A stretch of DNA of 64,000 bases, taken from assembly GCF_050003625.1 (NCBI RefSeq), contig NC_134398.1, positions 203,106,583-203,170,582 of the forward strand, given 5' to 3'. Both the position numbers and the translations under genes were made by a program. Positions 33,424 to 46,654 of the stretch are shown piece after piece (within the stretch, counting starts at the first letter, position 1; the number at the start of each line of letters is the position of its first letter). Source of the stretch: Haematobia irritans. Its lineage: Eukaryota; Arthropoda; Insecta; Diptera; Muscidae. The notes under the pieces were generated by a model. The model worked only from the letters and a program-made list of their open reading frames with translations. It was not told the origin of the DNA and searched no databases.

Positions 33424-34271
33424 TTTTCTATAGAAATAAAATTTTTCCAAAACTTTCTAAAGAAATAAATTTTTTTCACATTTTCTACAAAAATAAAATT
33501 TTCTACAGAAGTAACATTTTCTGCAAATTTTCTACAGAACTAAAATTTTACAAAATTGTTCTACCGAAATAAAAGACATAAAATTTTCTACAGAAATACA
33601 ATTTTCCGAAATTTTTCTATAGAAATAAAACTTTTCAAACTCTTTCTAATGAATTGAAGATGTTTGGAAATTTTCAACAGATATAAAATTGTTTGCCAAT
33701 GTTCTACAGAAATAAAATGTTTTGCAAATTTTCTACAGAAATAAAATTTTTTGCAAATTTTCTACAGAAATTGAATTTTCTGAAATTTTTCTACCGAAGT
33801 AAAATTTTCCAAAAATTCTCTATTAAAAAAAAATTTTAGAAAATTTACTAAACGACATAAAGTTTTCGAAGAGTTTTTACAGAAATAAAATTATCATAAA
33901 ATTCTTCAAAAAAATGAAAATGTCCGAAAATTTTGTATAAAAAAACGATTTGTTTTTAAATTTTCTATAAAAATTAAATTTTTCGAAAATTTTCTAAAAG
34001 ACATAAAATTTCCGAAATTTTCTATAGAATTAAAATTTTCTACAGAAATACAATTTCGGAAATTTTTCTATAGAAATAAAACATTTGAAAATCTTTCTAA
34101 TGAATTGAAGTTGTTTGGAAATTTTCAACAGATATAAAATTGTTTGCCAATGTCCTACAGAAATAAAATTTTTTGCAAATTTTCTACAAAAATTTAATTT
34201 TGTGAAATTTTTCTACCGAAGTAAAATTTTCCAAAAATTCTCTATTAAAAAAAAATTAGAAAATTTACTAA

Positions 34272-34489
34272 CCCCCATTTTCATGAAGCTCCGTTAGTAC
34301 TCCGTTAGCTAACGAACTTTTAAACCGCACTATGAACATATCTGTCATCTTGTCTATATATTCCATATACCAGTTAAGAACTTAACTGCTGAAAATTTTT
34401 CAGTTAAAGTAAACCGGAGAGAAGATATTTGCAATTTAATTCCTGTTAACTGGCCGTTAAAGCCTAACGGAGCTACATGAAAATGGCCG
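34272..34489. mobile_element. PIF/Harbinger-like MITE, 218 bp
   Basis: The ends are inverted repeats sharing CCATTTTCATG and AGCTCCGTTAG. Both sides carry TAA (34269-34271, 34490-34492), the 3-bp target duplication of PIF/Harbinger elements. The related array segment at 33841-33870 has the uninterrupted site TTTACTAAACGACATAAAG. Confidence 0.75.
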
Positions 34490-35020
34490 TAAACGACATA
34501 AAGTTTTCGAAGAGTATTCACAGAAATAAAATTATCCTAAAATTTTTCACAAAAATGAAAATGTCCGAAAATTTTGTATAAAAAAACGATTTGTTTTTAA
34601 ATTTTCTATAAAAATAAAATTATTCGAAAATATCCTATATCCTATAAAATATCCTATCCTATAAATCCTATCCTATTTTGTTGTTTTTTTTTTATTTTTT
34701 ATTTTTTATTTACCTCAAGTAAGATTGTGGTATATATTTTCGAAAATTTTCTACACAAATAAATTTTTTCGAAAATTTTCTATAGAAATAAAATTTTTCG
34801 AAAATTTTCTATAGAAATAAATTTTGTAGCAAAAGTTTCACAGAAATTACGAAAATTTTCTATGGAAATAAAATTATCCTAAATTATTTCCATAAAAATA
34901 AAACCTTCCAAAAATTTCTATGGAAATAAAAATTTTCGAAAAATTTCCTATGGAAATAAAAATTGTTTTGTTGTTTTTTTTTTATTTTTTATTTTTTACT
35001 TACCTCAAGTAAGATTGTTG

Positions 35021-35949
35021 TTAGACTAATTACAAGAAATACTTTACTAGACCCCTTAGACTTTCACTTTTATTGGTCGTCAATAAGGGCCGGTTGTGGC
35101 TGGTCCCGCTTTCGACAGTTGACTGTAACAAATTTTAATGGATATTGTTGCTTTTTATATTAAATTTTATAAATATTCTATATAGTTTAGCAGTGAATTT
35201 TTTAAGAAATTTATAGAAATTTTGCCAATTGGAAGCTGTTGAAATGCTGTAGCAAATATTTTTGTATATGAAACGAAAAGGTATTTACTATTGCATTTTA
35301 TTGTCTCTAGTATTTATAAAATGTGCTAAAGGGAAGGTGTAAAGGCTACACCAGCATTCTGTTTAATTAGAATCGAATTAGTTGTATTGTTTTCATTAAA
35401 TGAGGGTTTTAATATGACCTATAAAGTTCATCCTGAATAATTTTACTAATCGTTGTGAGTCGTAAGGTATGTAAAGTTTTTTTATTCGGTTAGTAACGCG
35501 GATCAGATCATTGACCAGCATTTCCAATAAATTTGACCGTAGAATTATGGGAGAAATTTTGTACGTTTTTTTATAAACAGTGAAAATATTTTCATCGAAC
35601 TTTACGGTAATTCTATACATTTAAAGAAAAGAATTGAGGTTTGTAAAATCAGCATCCCCGAGATTCTATGATAGAGCAACATCTCTGCCAGAAATTGCTT
35701 TCTGAGTACGGCTCAAAGATTCCATTTATGGCCACTTGAAATATTTTTCTTATTAAATTTGTCATATACGTCACATAAGATTCTACCAAATGGAACTTAC
35801 TGCAATATGAGAATTTTTACTATTAATGAATATAAAATATCAGAGTAGCATTAATTAAAGAATTATGCGGGCAGCATTTAACCACACTTTTTTAAAGAAG
35901 TAGTAAGGAAGTAATATAAAATTATATTTTCCGAAACGTGGGTACTAAG
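35021..35949. other. unassigned intergenic sequence
   Basis: AT-rich but not satellite. Short open frames exist, for example on the minus strand at 35396-35620 (74 codons), but none resembles a known protein and none has exon context. Nothing else is recognised. Confidence 0.35.
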
Positions 35950-36380
35950 CACGGTTGATAGAATTCTATCAAAACTGGTAGATTTATTTCTGATTGGTAG
36001 TATGGTAGAATACTTGAAGTTTTGGTAGATTTTTTTTGTATAGAAATAAAATTTTGAGAAAATATTCTATAGAAATAAAATTTTGACAAAATTTTCTATA
36101 GAAATACAATTTTGACCAAATTTACTATAAAAATAAAATTTTGACAAAATTTTCTATAGAAATAAAATTTTGACAAAATTTTCTATAGAAATACAATTTT
36201 GACCAAATTTAAAAATAAAATTTTGACAAAATTTTCTATTGAAATACAATTTTGACAAAATTTTCTAAAGAAATAAAATTTTGACAAAATTATCTATAGG
36301 AATAAAATATTGACAAAATTTTCTATAGAAATAAAATTTTAAACAAAAATTTCTAAGAAATAAAATTTTAACAAAATTTA
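35950..36380 (-). repeat. satellite transposon left end and short array
   Basis: The terminus CACGGTTGATAGAATTC, then AAACTGGTAGATTTA and TTGGTAGTATGGTAGAAT, leads into about a dozen minus-oriented 29-bp units. Non-satellite sequence at 36381-36597 (CCGAAACGTGCGTCC, AAATAAATTTGACAAAC) interrupts it before the next array and looks like an inserted element of unknown type. Confidence 0.7.
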
Positions 36381-36597
36381 TTTTGAGCTGATGAGGATTG
36401 TGGTAATTCCGAAACGTGCGTCCATCCAACCATCTTGCAGTCTATAGGGCCTTGCCCAAATAAATTTGACAAACATTATTTTCCTCTGTTGGTTAAGCTA
36501 CACTTGTAGTTTAGTCAATGTATGGTTTTATGCTGCAATAAAAAACAACAACAATGCTTAAAGAACAAAACCAACAATAACAAAACAAAAAGAATGG

Positions 36598-38790
36598 AAA
36601 AAATAAAATTTTGACAAAATTTTCTCTAGAACTTAAATTTTAACAAAATTTTCTATGGAAATAAAACTTTCTGTAGAAATGAAATTTTGACAAAATTTTG
36701 TATAGAAATAAAATGTTAACAAAAATTACTAAGAAATAAAATTTTAACAAAATTTTCTATAGAAATAAAATTTTGACAAAATTTTCTCTATAATTTAAAT
36801 TTTAACTAAATTTTCTATAGAAATAAAATTTTCTATAGAAATCAAATTTTGACAAAATTTTCTATAGAAATCAAATTTTGAAAAAATTTTCTATAGAAAT
36901 AAAATTTTGAGAAAATTTTCAATAGAAATAAAATTTTGTGAAGATTGTCTATAGAAATAAAATTTTGACAAAATTTTGTATAGAAGTAAAATTTTGACAA
37001 AATTTTCTATAGAAATAAAATTTTAACAAAAATTTCTATAGAAATAAAATTTTAACAAAATTGTCTCTAGAATTTAAATTTAAATAAAATTTTCTATAGA
37101 AATAAAATTTTGACAAAATTTTCTATAGAAATAAAATTTTCAATAGAAATGAAATTTTGACAAAATTTTCTATAGAAATCAAATTTTGTCAAAATTTTCT
37201 CTAGAATTGAAATTTTCACAAAATTTTCTATAGAAATCAAATTTTGACAATATTTTCTATAGAAATAAACTTTTGACAATATTTTTGTCTAGAATTGAAA
37301 TTTTGACAAGATTTTCTATAGAAATAAAATTTTGACAAAATTTTCTATAGAAATAAAATTTTAACAAAATTTTCTATAGAAATAAAATTTTCTATAGAAA
37401 TGAAATTTTGACAAAATTTTCTATAGAAATCAAATTTTGTCAAAATTTTCTCTAGAATTGAAATTTTCACAAAATTTTCTATAGAAATCAAATTTTGACA
37501 AAATTTTCTATAGAAATAAAATTTTAACAAAATTTTCTATAGAAATAAAATTTTAACAAAAATTTCTATAGAAATAAAATTAAAAAAAAAAAATTCTATA
37601 GAAATAAAATTTTGACAAAATTTTCTCTAGAATTTAAATTTTAACAAAATTTTCTCTAGAAATAAAATTTTGACAAAATTTTCTATAGAATTGAAATTTT
37701 GACAACATTTTCTATAAAAACAAAATTTTGACAAAATTTTCTATAGAAATAAAATTTTGACAAAATTTTCTATAAAAATAAAATTTTAACAAAATTTTTC
37801 CTAAATTTTCTATAGAAATGAAATTTTGACAAAATTTTCTATAGAAATAAAATTTTCTATAGAAATGAAGTTTTGACAAAATTTTCCATAGAAATCAAAT
37901 TTTGTCAAAATTTTCTCTAGAATTGAAATTTTCACAAAATTTTCTATAGAAATCAAATTTTGACAAAATTTTCTATAGAAATAAAATTTTAACAAAATTT
38001 TCTATAGAAATAAAATTTTAACAAAAATTTCTATAGAAATAAAATTTAAAAAAAAAATCTATAGAAATAAAATGTTGACAAAATTTTCTCTAGAATTTAA
38101 ATTTTAACAAAATTTTCTATAGAAATAAAATTTTGACAAAATTTTCTATAGAATTGAAATTTTGACAACATTTTCTATAAAAACAAAATTTTGACAAAAT
38201 TTTCTATAGCAATAAAATTTTGACAAAATTTTCTATAAAAATAAAATTTTAACAAAATTTTTCCAAAATTTTCTATAGAAATGAAATTTTGACAAAATTT
38301 TCTATAGAAATAAAATTTTCTATAGAAATGAAATTTTGACAAAATTTTCTATAGAAATCGAATTTTGTCAAAATTTTCTCTAGAATTGCAATTTTCACAA
38401 AATTTTCTATAGAAATCAAATTTTGACAATATTTTCTATAGAAATAAACTTTTGACAAAATTTTTGTCTAGAATTGAAATTTTGACAAGATTTTCTATAG
38501 AAATAAAATTTTGACAAAATTTTCTATAGATATAAAATTTTCTAAAGAACTGAAATTTTGACAAAATTTTCTATAGAAATCAAATTTTGTCAAAATTTTC
38601 TCTAGAATTGAAATTTTGACAAAATATTCTATAGAAATAAAATTTTGGCAAAATTTCCTATAGAAATAAAATTTTGACAAAATTATCTATAGAAATGAAA
38701 TTTTGACAAAATATTCTATAGAAATAAAATATTGACAAAATTTTCTCTAGAATTTAAATTTTGACAAAATTTTCTATGGTATTAAATTTT
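36598..38790 (-). repeat. 29-bp satellite with ~464-bp higher-order repeat
   Basis: Minus-oriented array. Equivalent segments begin at 37345, 37810 and 38273, spacings of 465 and 463 bp, and partial ones at 37094 and 38495. Within each, an irregular unit CTCTAGAATTGAAATTTTC recurs at a fixed place, so the block was amplified as a whole and quite recently. Confidence 0.85.
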
Positions 38791-39310
38791 GTATAGTATA
38801 TTTAAAAAACTCTTCAAATTTGTTGGTTGCTAGTAAAAAAAAATATTTAAATCTAAAGCAATTTTTAAACAATTTTGCGAATGTGCATTTATGATTTATC
38901 GCTCTATAAATATGTATGTATATACGGCTCAGGGTATAGTTATATATGAAATTAAATATTAGCCATCTAATGCCACAATTTTTTTGCCAGTTGATACAAA
39001 TATTCATAGGCATTAGAGGGTTACAAGATTACCTGAGTTTATATAATATAAACACAAGTTGAATCTAAATTAAATCAAAGAGTCAATATTTACAAAAAAA
39101 AAATTAGAAAAAATACAATAAGATTAAAGTTATATTTTAATTAAAATTACACAAAAAAGCAGAGTTTAAAACTAAATTTAAAATTAAGTTTTAATATAAT
39201 ACGTTAAGATTTATATATAGATTAAATTTAAATTGAATCTATAAAATAATATAAACTAAAATATTGCAAAATAAATATAAAATTTTAAAAATATGTAACT
39301 ACAAAAATAT
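38791..39310. other. AT-rich intergenic sequence
   Basis: Unique, very AT-rich, no gene or repeat recognised. Confidence 0.4.
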
Positions 39311-39560
39311 ATTTTTTCCAATAACGTCCATGAATGGAGTAGTGAGATTCCAACTGTCCCCATCTACTATATAGTGAAGCCAAGGAAACAGGCTTTGAAT
39401 TGACCCGTATATTTTTATTGCCTATTAATTAAAAAAAAATTATGAATGTATAACATAAATATGAAGTAATATAAAAATAAAATTTTTCAACTAGTAACGG
39501 CCATGAATGGATTAACGATATTCCAAATGTTTCTATCTACTATCTAGCAAAGTATTAAAT
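39311..39560 (+). repeat. ~160-bp dispersed repeat, first cluster
   Basis: Two diverged copies around CCATGAATGG, ATCTACTAT and TATTTTTATTGC, about 170 bp apart. Six more copies are at 41715-42630. Confidence 0.65.
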
Positions 39561-41714
39561 GTTAATAGATTACGTTAAGATTTATATATAGATTAAACTT
39601 AAAATAAATCCATAAAATAATAAAAACTAAAATAAAATTCAAATTAAAAAAAAAAATAAATTAATTAATAAAAAAATTAAAAATAAATAGAAAAATATTT
39701 CTTTAAGATTTAAATGAGGCTAAAAATTAAATTTAAATTAAAATTGGCAGTAAAATGAAAATAAAAAAATACAAATAAATTTAAATGCTAAAAAAATATA
39801 TTTTTGAATTTTGAGATTTTACTCTAAGCTTAAATTTTAAGTTATAATAACTAAAGTCTCGCAATCCAATTTACTTTCATTTAGACAAATAATTGCTTTT
39901 GCTTTTCAATGGAAGTGCAATTAACTAAAAATAAAAATACTAACGACTTAATCATACTTCAATCTCGAAAGCAATTGATAATGTCTTATTCTGTGGAGAA
40001 ATAAAGTGCAAATTAAAAAAAATCGATCTTCCTCCAAAAGGCCGTAAACACCAAATACACAAGATGAGCAGATTGCGTGACTAAAATGATTAATGACTAT
40101 TGCTTCATATCGCCTCCTCTCATATCTGCAAACTGCATTTCAAAAAGTGTGAAAAATCGCAAAAAACCCTGAATACATGAAGAAGAACAGAACAATGCTA
40201 AACCCCAGCAATATCCAGAACCATCTAAAGACACCAGCATCCAACAACGAAAGCTTCTTTTCACTCATTCTAGCTGAATGGGGTAAAGACTCCAATACCC
40301 TCCAATGGTACAGTTCATTTGTTTAAACAAAGCACCCATATCATTGCTGCTGCACTGCCGAATGTCCGTCCGTCTGTCTGTTTGTTTCTGTTTCCTTTCC
40401 TTTGGAGTCATTTGGAGGAGGAATGAAAATCAAATGCACCAATTGCACACAAATGCCAACTACTCAGGCTGTTGGCCTGATCGAAATACCAGTTGGGGAT
40501 TTCCCAAGAGACTCCAAAAGAACGCCCACGCACCTCCAAATGCTACACACAGAGATGGGCTAAGGCAACAGATGTACAGTTTGAAGGTTTTGCAAAACGG
40601 ACTGCAATTGGAAATGAAGTCATTGGGAGTATGGAGGGAATTTTTGCATTTTATTCTGAAGCAATGTTCAGAGTTAGATTCTGGTCTTTTGCTCCTTTTG
40701 GTCCCTAACAAAATAGCTGAGGTATAACTCAACCACTTCGTTCCTTTGTTGGTCTTGAATGCAGGGTAATCTCCTGCATGTGCTTTGGCAGGAGCTAACT
40801 TTTTCTGGAAACTTTTTTCCCTCTAAACACACCCAAATTTTTCTCATTTTTGTCCGCAATGTAACCGGATCTCAGATTCTTCAGGAAGGTCATTTCACTT
40901 GAATTCGAAATGGCTTTCCAAGTGAACAGAACATAACCAGAATTTCTCCACCTTAGAGCATAGAGAAAAGGAAAGGCAACAAAAACGCAGGAGAAGCATT
41001 GGGGTACTTTGGTGGATACACTCATATGTGAACGAATAGCTTTGGTTCTGGAGTGAGTGGAATGGCATGGAGTGTTTCATGTTATCATGACTTTAATATC
41101 AGCAAATGGGAGCAAACACATTCGACCACATTACGGCCATACTCATGCTCCTTCCCAAGACTGGCATGTGTGGCAATGGCTACAATGTTCTTTTATATGT
41201 TTTTGATAACACATTTTTGGATATCATTGTTGGACATTGTTGTTTGTGGCCAGATAATAGGGTGTTTTACTCCATGTCCACCAAAAAGGTGCTATTATTA
41301 TTCCTAGCTCCAGACTTTCATTGGTTTGGGGAATGAGGAAAGCAACATGGTCATTGCCATTTTGCGACTGACCAATTTGGCTAGAAATGGGAAATGGGAT
41401 TTTACTATGCTACAAGGATTTTACAATGCTCAAAAATTGTAGATTTGGCACAGGCAACTACTGCAATATGGCCAATACAAAGGAAATGTTATCGAACTGC
41501 TGACCTTAATATGTTCGAGAACAAGGTATTTGACATTTTGGTGAGACCATTATAAATGTAAAGGGGTTATGAATTTAGAATCATAATCGAAATGTTTTAA
41601 AATAGGAAATTTAAGGAGATGAAGGATGAGAAGGATTAGAAAGGTTAGGTGGAAACAAGGATAGTTTTCCAATAAGAGGTGTTATTTTGGTATTCAAAGA
41701 AAAATATGACTTTA
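39561..41714. other. unique intergenic sequence without recognised gene
   Basis: 39561-40020 is AT-rich; 40020-41700 is the most base-balanced part of the intergenic region. Open frames up to 140 codons occur on both strands (40305-40727 on +), but they overlap in several frames and show no recognisable domain or splice pattern. A regulatory region or unannotated noncoding transcript is possible; no evidence decides. Confidence 0.4.
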
Positions 41715-42630
41715 TTTAATTAGTGACAAGCATGAATATTTCGACGAGATTCCTACTGTATCTATCTACTATCTAGTGACACCAAGGAAAAAGCTCAACT
41801 GTTACTCTCGTCTATTTATTTCCAATAAATATAACAATTATATAAAATTTTAAATATAAAATTATTAAATTTTAACTTTATAATTTTTCTAATTAATGAC
41901 CCACATGAATGGATTAACGAGATTCCTACTATCTCTATCTACTATCTAGCGAAGCCAAGGGAAAAGGCTAGGAATTGACTTTCGTTTATTTTTATTTCAT
42001 AACAAATATAAAATTATGCAAATTAATATATATAAATATAATTTTTCTAATGAATAGATTAACACGATGCCTACTGCCCCCATCTACAATCTAATGAAAC
42101 CAAGGTTCGGAATCAACATTCGAATATTTTTATTGCATAATAAATATATAAGACAATAAAAAGATATAAATAAAAAATTATATAAAAAATATAATTTTTT
42201 CCAATAACGTGCATTAATAGATTAGCGAGGTACCTACTGTACCTATCTACTATATATCGAAGTCAAGGGAGTGGGTTTGAAATTGACTCTTTTATATTTT
42301 TATTGCATATTGAATATAAAACTTATATAAAATATAAAATAATATAAAAATACATATTTTTTGTAATGGTTGGATTAACTAGATTCCTATTGTCCCCATC
42401 TACTATCTACAGAAGCCAAAGTAAATGGCTCGGAATTGACTTGTGTATGTTTATTTCATAATATAAATATAAAATTTTATAAACATTTAATTATAAAATT
42501 GTATAAAAATACAGTTTATCTAATAACGTGTAAGAGCAGATTAATGATATATTCGTACTGTCCCAATCTACTATTTATTGAAGTCATGGGAAAGGGTTTG
42601 GAAGTGACTGTCGTATATTTGTTTCGTAAT
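41715..42630 (+). repeat. ~160-bp dispersed repeat, second cluster
   Basis: Six tandem diverged copies recognised by GATTAACGAGATTCCTACTG, CATCTACTATCTA and GAAGCCAAGG at about 41761, 41934, 42081, 42243, 42398 and 42564, spacing 148-173 bp. Copies are separated by AT-rich linkers. Not related to the 29-bp satellite. The family is unknown to me. Confidence 0.75.
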
Positions 42631-42634
42631 TTTT

Positions 42635-44935
42635 TATAGAAAAAAAATTTGACAAAATTTTCTATTGGAATAAAATTTTGACAGAATTTTCTATAGAAAA
42701 AAAATTTTGTCAACATTTTCTATTGAAATAGAATTTTGTGAAAATTTTCTCTATAGAAATAACATGTTGCCAACATTTTCTTAAGAAATAAAATATTGAC
42801 AAAATTTTGTATAGAAATAAAATTTTGTCAAAATCTTATTTTCAATGAAAAATGTTTGTCAAAATTTTATTTTCTATAGAAATAAATTTTTGACAAAATT
42901 TTCCAAAGAAATAAATTTTGACGAAATTTCTTATAGAAATAAAATTTTGACAAAATGTTCTACGGGAATAAAATGTTGACAAAATTTTCTGTAGAAATAA
43001 AATGTTGACAAACATTTTTAATTGAAATAAAATTTTGACAAAATTTTGTATAGAAACAAAATTTTGACAAAATTCTCTAAAGAAAAATTTTTTGGCAAAA
43101 TTTTCTATAGAAATACAATTTTTGACAAAAACTTCTATAGAAATAAAATTTTGACAAAATGTTCTATGGGAACAAAATGTTGACAAAATTTTTTGTAGAA
43201 ATAAAATTTTGACAAAATTTTTTATTGAAAATAAAATTTTGACAAAATTTTGTATAGAAATAATATCTTGACCAAATTCTCTAAAGAAATAAGTTTTTGA
43301 TAAAATTTTCTATAGAAATAGATCTTTGACAAAATGTTCTATGGGAATAAAATGTTGACAAAATATTTTGTAGAAATAAAATTTCGACAAAATCTTTTAT
43401 TGAAAATAAAATTTTGACAAAATTTTGTATAGAAATACAATTTTTGACAAAAATTTCTATAGAAATAAAATTTTGACAAAATGTTCTATGGGAATAAAAT
43501 GTTGACAAAATTTTTTGTAGAAATAAAATTTTGACAAATTTTTTTATTGAAAATAAAATTTTGACAAAATTTTGTATAGAAATAATATTTTGACCAAATT
43601 CTCTAAAGAAATAAATTTTTGACAAAATTTTCTATAGAAATACAATTTTTGACAAACATTTCTATAGAAATAAAATTTTGACAAAATTTCTTATAGAAAT
43701 AAAATTTTCACAAAATGTTCTATGGGAATAAAATGACAAAATTTCTTATAGAAATAAAATTTTGACAAAATGTTCTATGGAAATAAAATGTTGACAAAAT
43801 TTTCTGTAGAAACAAAATTTCGACAAACATTTTTTATTGAAAATAACATTTTGACAACATTTTTTAAAGTGATAAAATTTTTACAAAATGTTCTATGGAA
43901 ATTTTGACAAAAACATTTTTTTTTTTTTTTTGAAAATAAAATTTTTACAAAATTTTCTATAGAAATAGATCTTTGACAAAATGTTCTGTGGCAATAAAAT
44001 TTTGACAAAATTTTTTGTAGAAATAAAATTTTGACAAAATTTTGTATAGAAATAATATTTTGACCAAATTCTCTAAAGAAATAAATTTTTGACAAAATTT
44101 TCTATAGAAATACAATTTTTGACAAAAATTTCTATAGAAATAAAATTTTGAAAAAATGTTCTATAGAAATAGAATTTTGACAAAATTTCTTATAGAAATA
44201 AAATTTTTACAAAATGTTCTATGGGAATAAAATGTTGACAAAAATTTTTTATCAAAAATAAAGTTTTGATAAATTTTTTTATCAAAAATAAAATTTTGAC
44301 AAAATTTTCTAAAGAAACAAATTTTTGACAAAATTTTTTATAGAAATACAATTTTTGACAAAAATTTCTATAGAAATAAAATTTTGGCAAAATTTTCTAG
44401 GAAATAAAATTTTGACAAAATTTGTTATAGAAATAAAATTTTGACAAAATGTTCTATGGAAATAATGTGGTGACAAAATTTTCTGTAGAAATAAAATTTC
44501 GACAAACATTTTTTATTGAAAATAAAATTTTGAGAACATTTTTTATAGAAATAAAATTTTTACAAAATGTTCTATGGAAATTCAATGTTGACAAAATTTT
44601 CTGTAGAAATAAAATTTTGACAAAAATTTTTTTTTTTTTTTTGAAAATAAAATTTTGACAAAATTTTCTATAGAAATAGATTATTGACAAAATTTCTTAT
44701 AGAATTTTGCAAAATTTTCGATACAAAAAAAAATATTGAAAAAATTTTCTATTCAAAAAAAAAAATATATTGACAAAATTTTCTATTGAAATAAAAGTTT
44801 GACAAAATTTTCTATTGAAATAAAATTTTGGCAAAATTTTCTATAGAAATAAAATTTTGCAAAATCTTTCTATAGAACAAAAATTTTGATAAAATTTTCC
44901 ATAGAAATAAAATTTTGACAAAATTTTCTATATTT
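42635..44935 (-). repeat. 29-bp satellite with higher-order repeats
   Basis: Minus-oriented array with unit variants ATGTTCTATGGGAATAAAAT and TTTTTTATTGAAAATAAAAT in fixed order. The block beginning at 43625 (read on the minus strand) recurs at 44095, a 470-bp offset; poly-T interruptions at 43918-43931 and 44628-44642 mark another repeated block. Confidence 0.83.
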
Positions 44936-46654
44936 TAGTACTAGGCAACAAAATGCATTTTAAATTTTCTTAAAAATATATTTTTATTAATTGAAATGAA
45001 AAGGATAACATACTCAATTTCTCAGAATTTAAATTTAATCTACCTTACCAAAAAAGCAATTATCACACAAATGTCATTGGAATACAAATGAAATTATCTG
45101 TGGTGTCTCGTGAAATTGGCGTGACAACTATGTCTGCACTATAAAATCCAATTTCATTACTAACTCGAATCATTTCCTTATGACTTGAAGCAACAATTGA
45201 ATTGGTGGGCACCGCATGAAATATCTGTCATAGCCACATAGCTATGTGGTCGTTTTGCACCTCCTCGGAAGCTCGAGGAATACAAGGCAGAAAAAAAGGA
45301 AAACCGCTGGGGAAAAAACATGCGCATTTGTCATCTCATACCCTCAGCCATTTGGCTGGTATACCATTTGTGGCAAGGCATCTGCCAAGTTCATAAAAAA
45401 ATAACAATGTCGTCAAAAATCGCTCATTTTAAAATTGAATTTGTATGGTCTCCTGGTCATAAAACGTAGAACTAGGGGCCCCATTCAGTTTCGCAAATGG
45501 TAAATTGCTCTTCTGGGGGGGCTTTTAAATGGACATTTGTGTACATGGAATTATCCTAGTGAAAGATTTTGGTTAGAGAATATTTTTTGTGTCCTTTTGT
45601 GGAAGTGGAGACTACTAGTTTGTGTTTATTATTGTTTTAAGGTTAATGAAAACAAAAAAAAAAAAAACAAAAACATTTTCTGATACGATTGTCCTTGTTC
45701 GGCAATTCAAAAATTAATCCCTTAGGTGTAGGCAAAAGGTCACTTTAAATAAACTTGACCGAAGAAGGACTTTAGACTGCCGTAGTACAATATGATTAAG
45801 TGAAACATATGCATACATAAATTTTCTAATTATAATATATATCATATATCTCCCATGCTGGGAATAGTAACATTGATCGATTTTTTCTGCATATATCATA
45901 GAACACGCGACAAATAGCCATAGTGATATTGGGGTGTGCCTAAACGAAATGAATCTATTAATATTTCATTGAAATCTTATATAAAATAAACCAACAAATA
46001 GTCCATTGTTAAAATAAAGATAATTTAAACTTATTTTCATTGCAAACAAATTATTTGTTTGTAGTTAAATTTTATTATTTTGTGGGAAATGTTCAACATT
46101 TCATTTTTTCTATAACAGAGAGTCATTTCGTGAATTGCAGCTAAAAAGTGCATCAGTGCGTTAAATTTTCCTGGTTTTAACAATAATTTGAATTAAAAGA
46201 ATAATACTCGCTTTAAAGTCATTTTATCATTTTGCCAAATTTAGAACACAAATCTATGATATTTGCGTCCTTACATTAAAGTCGTACGTCATACATTAAG
46301 GTAAAGAAAAACAATTCTGCTTTAAACCAATAATATTTAAATTACTTACATATTGAATATAAATAAAAAAAAAAACTTCAATAATAGGCTAAGATTTCTA
46401 AGGAGAATTTTACATAGTATTTACGAACAAAAAATTACATGTCAAGCATTCTGTAGGCCGACATGTAATGCAACATAGTTAAGCGGTACATTTTTTATTT
46501 TTTACTTTTATTGTTCAGAAGCAGAAAATGGACCACTTTTGTCAGAAATATGGTTTTCAAACGGCCCACAAAGCCATCACTACATGAAAGTGGCTCCGGA
46601 TTGATATGCGGAGATTTCGGTGCCCATTTTACAGTGGAAATGAAGAACCTTCTC
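44936..46654. other. unique intergenic sequence
   Basis: No gene recognised. Base composition is more even around 45100-45480. No repeat, tRNA or coding exon could be supported. Confidence 0.4.

Larger units (their letters stand above)
33155..34960 (-). repeat. satellite-bearing transposon, diverged array
   Basis: The left end is CAAGGTTACCACGG with GACATTGGTAGATTG, followed by minus-oriented diverged 29-bp units. A segment starting GAATTGAAGATGTTTGG (33651) recurs at 34102 about 450 bp later. (TATCC)n lies at 34641-34677. A ~55-bp poly-T-rich segment ending CCTCAAGTAAGATTG occurs at 34676-34728 and again at 34968-35020. Confidence 0.7.

Noticed and set aside
35396..35620. 74-codon minus-strand frame (MYRITVKFDENIF start)
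   Set aside because: Composition is not satellite, but no family, intron or neighbour supports it.
37094..38680. Series of ~61-codon open frames on the minus strand, repeated every ~464 bp
   Set aside because: They translate the 29-bp satellite ([13 protein letters not shown] cycle); no start context, splice sites or domain. Artifact of the period.
40305..40727. 140-codon open frame in unique sequence
   Set aside because: Several overlapping frames of similar length on both strands and no recognisable domain; base-balanced noncoding sequence explains it.
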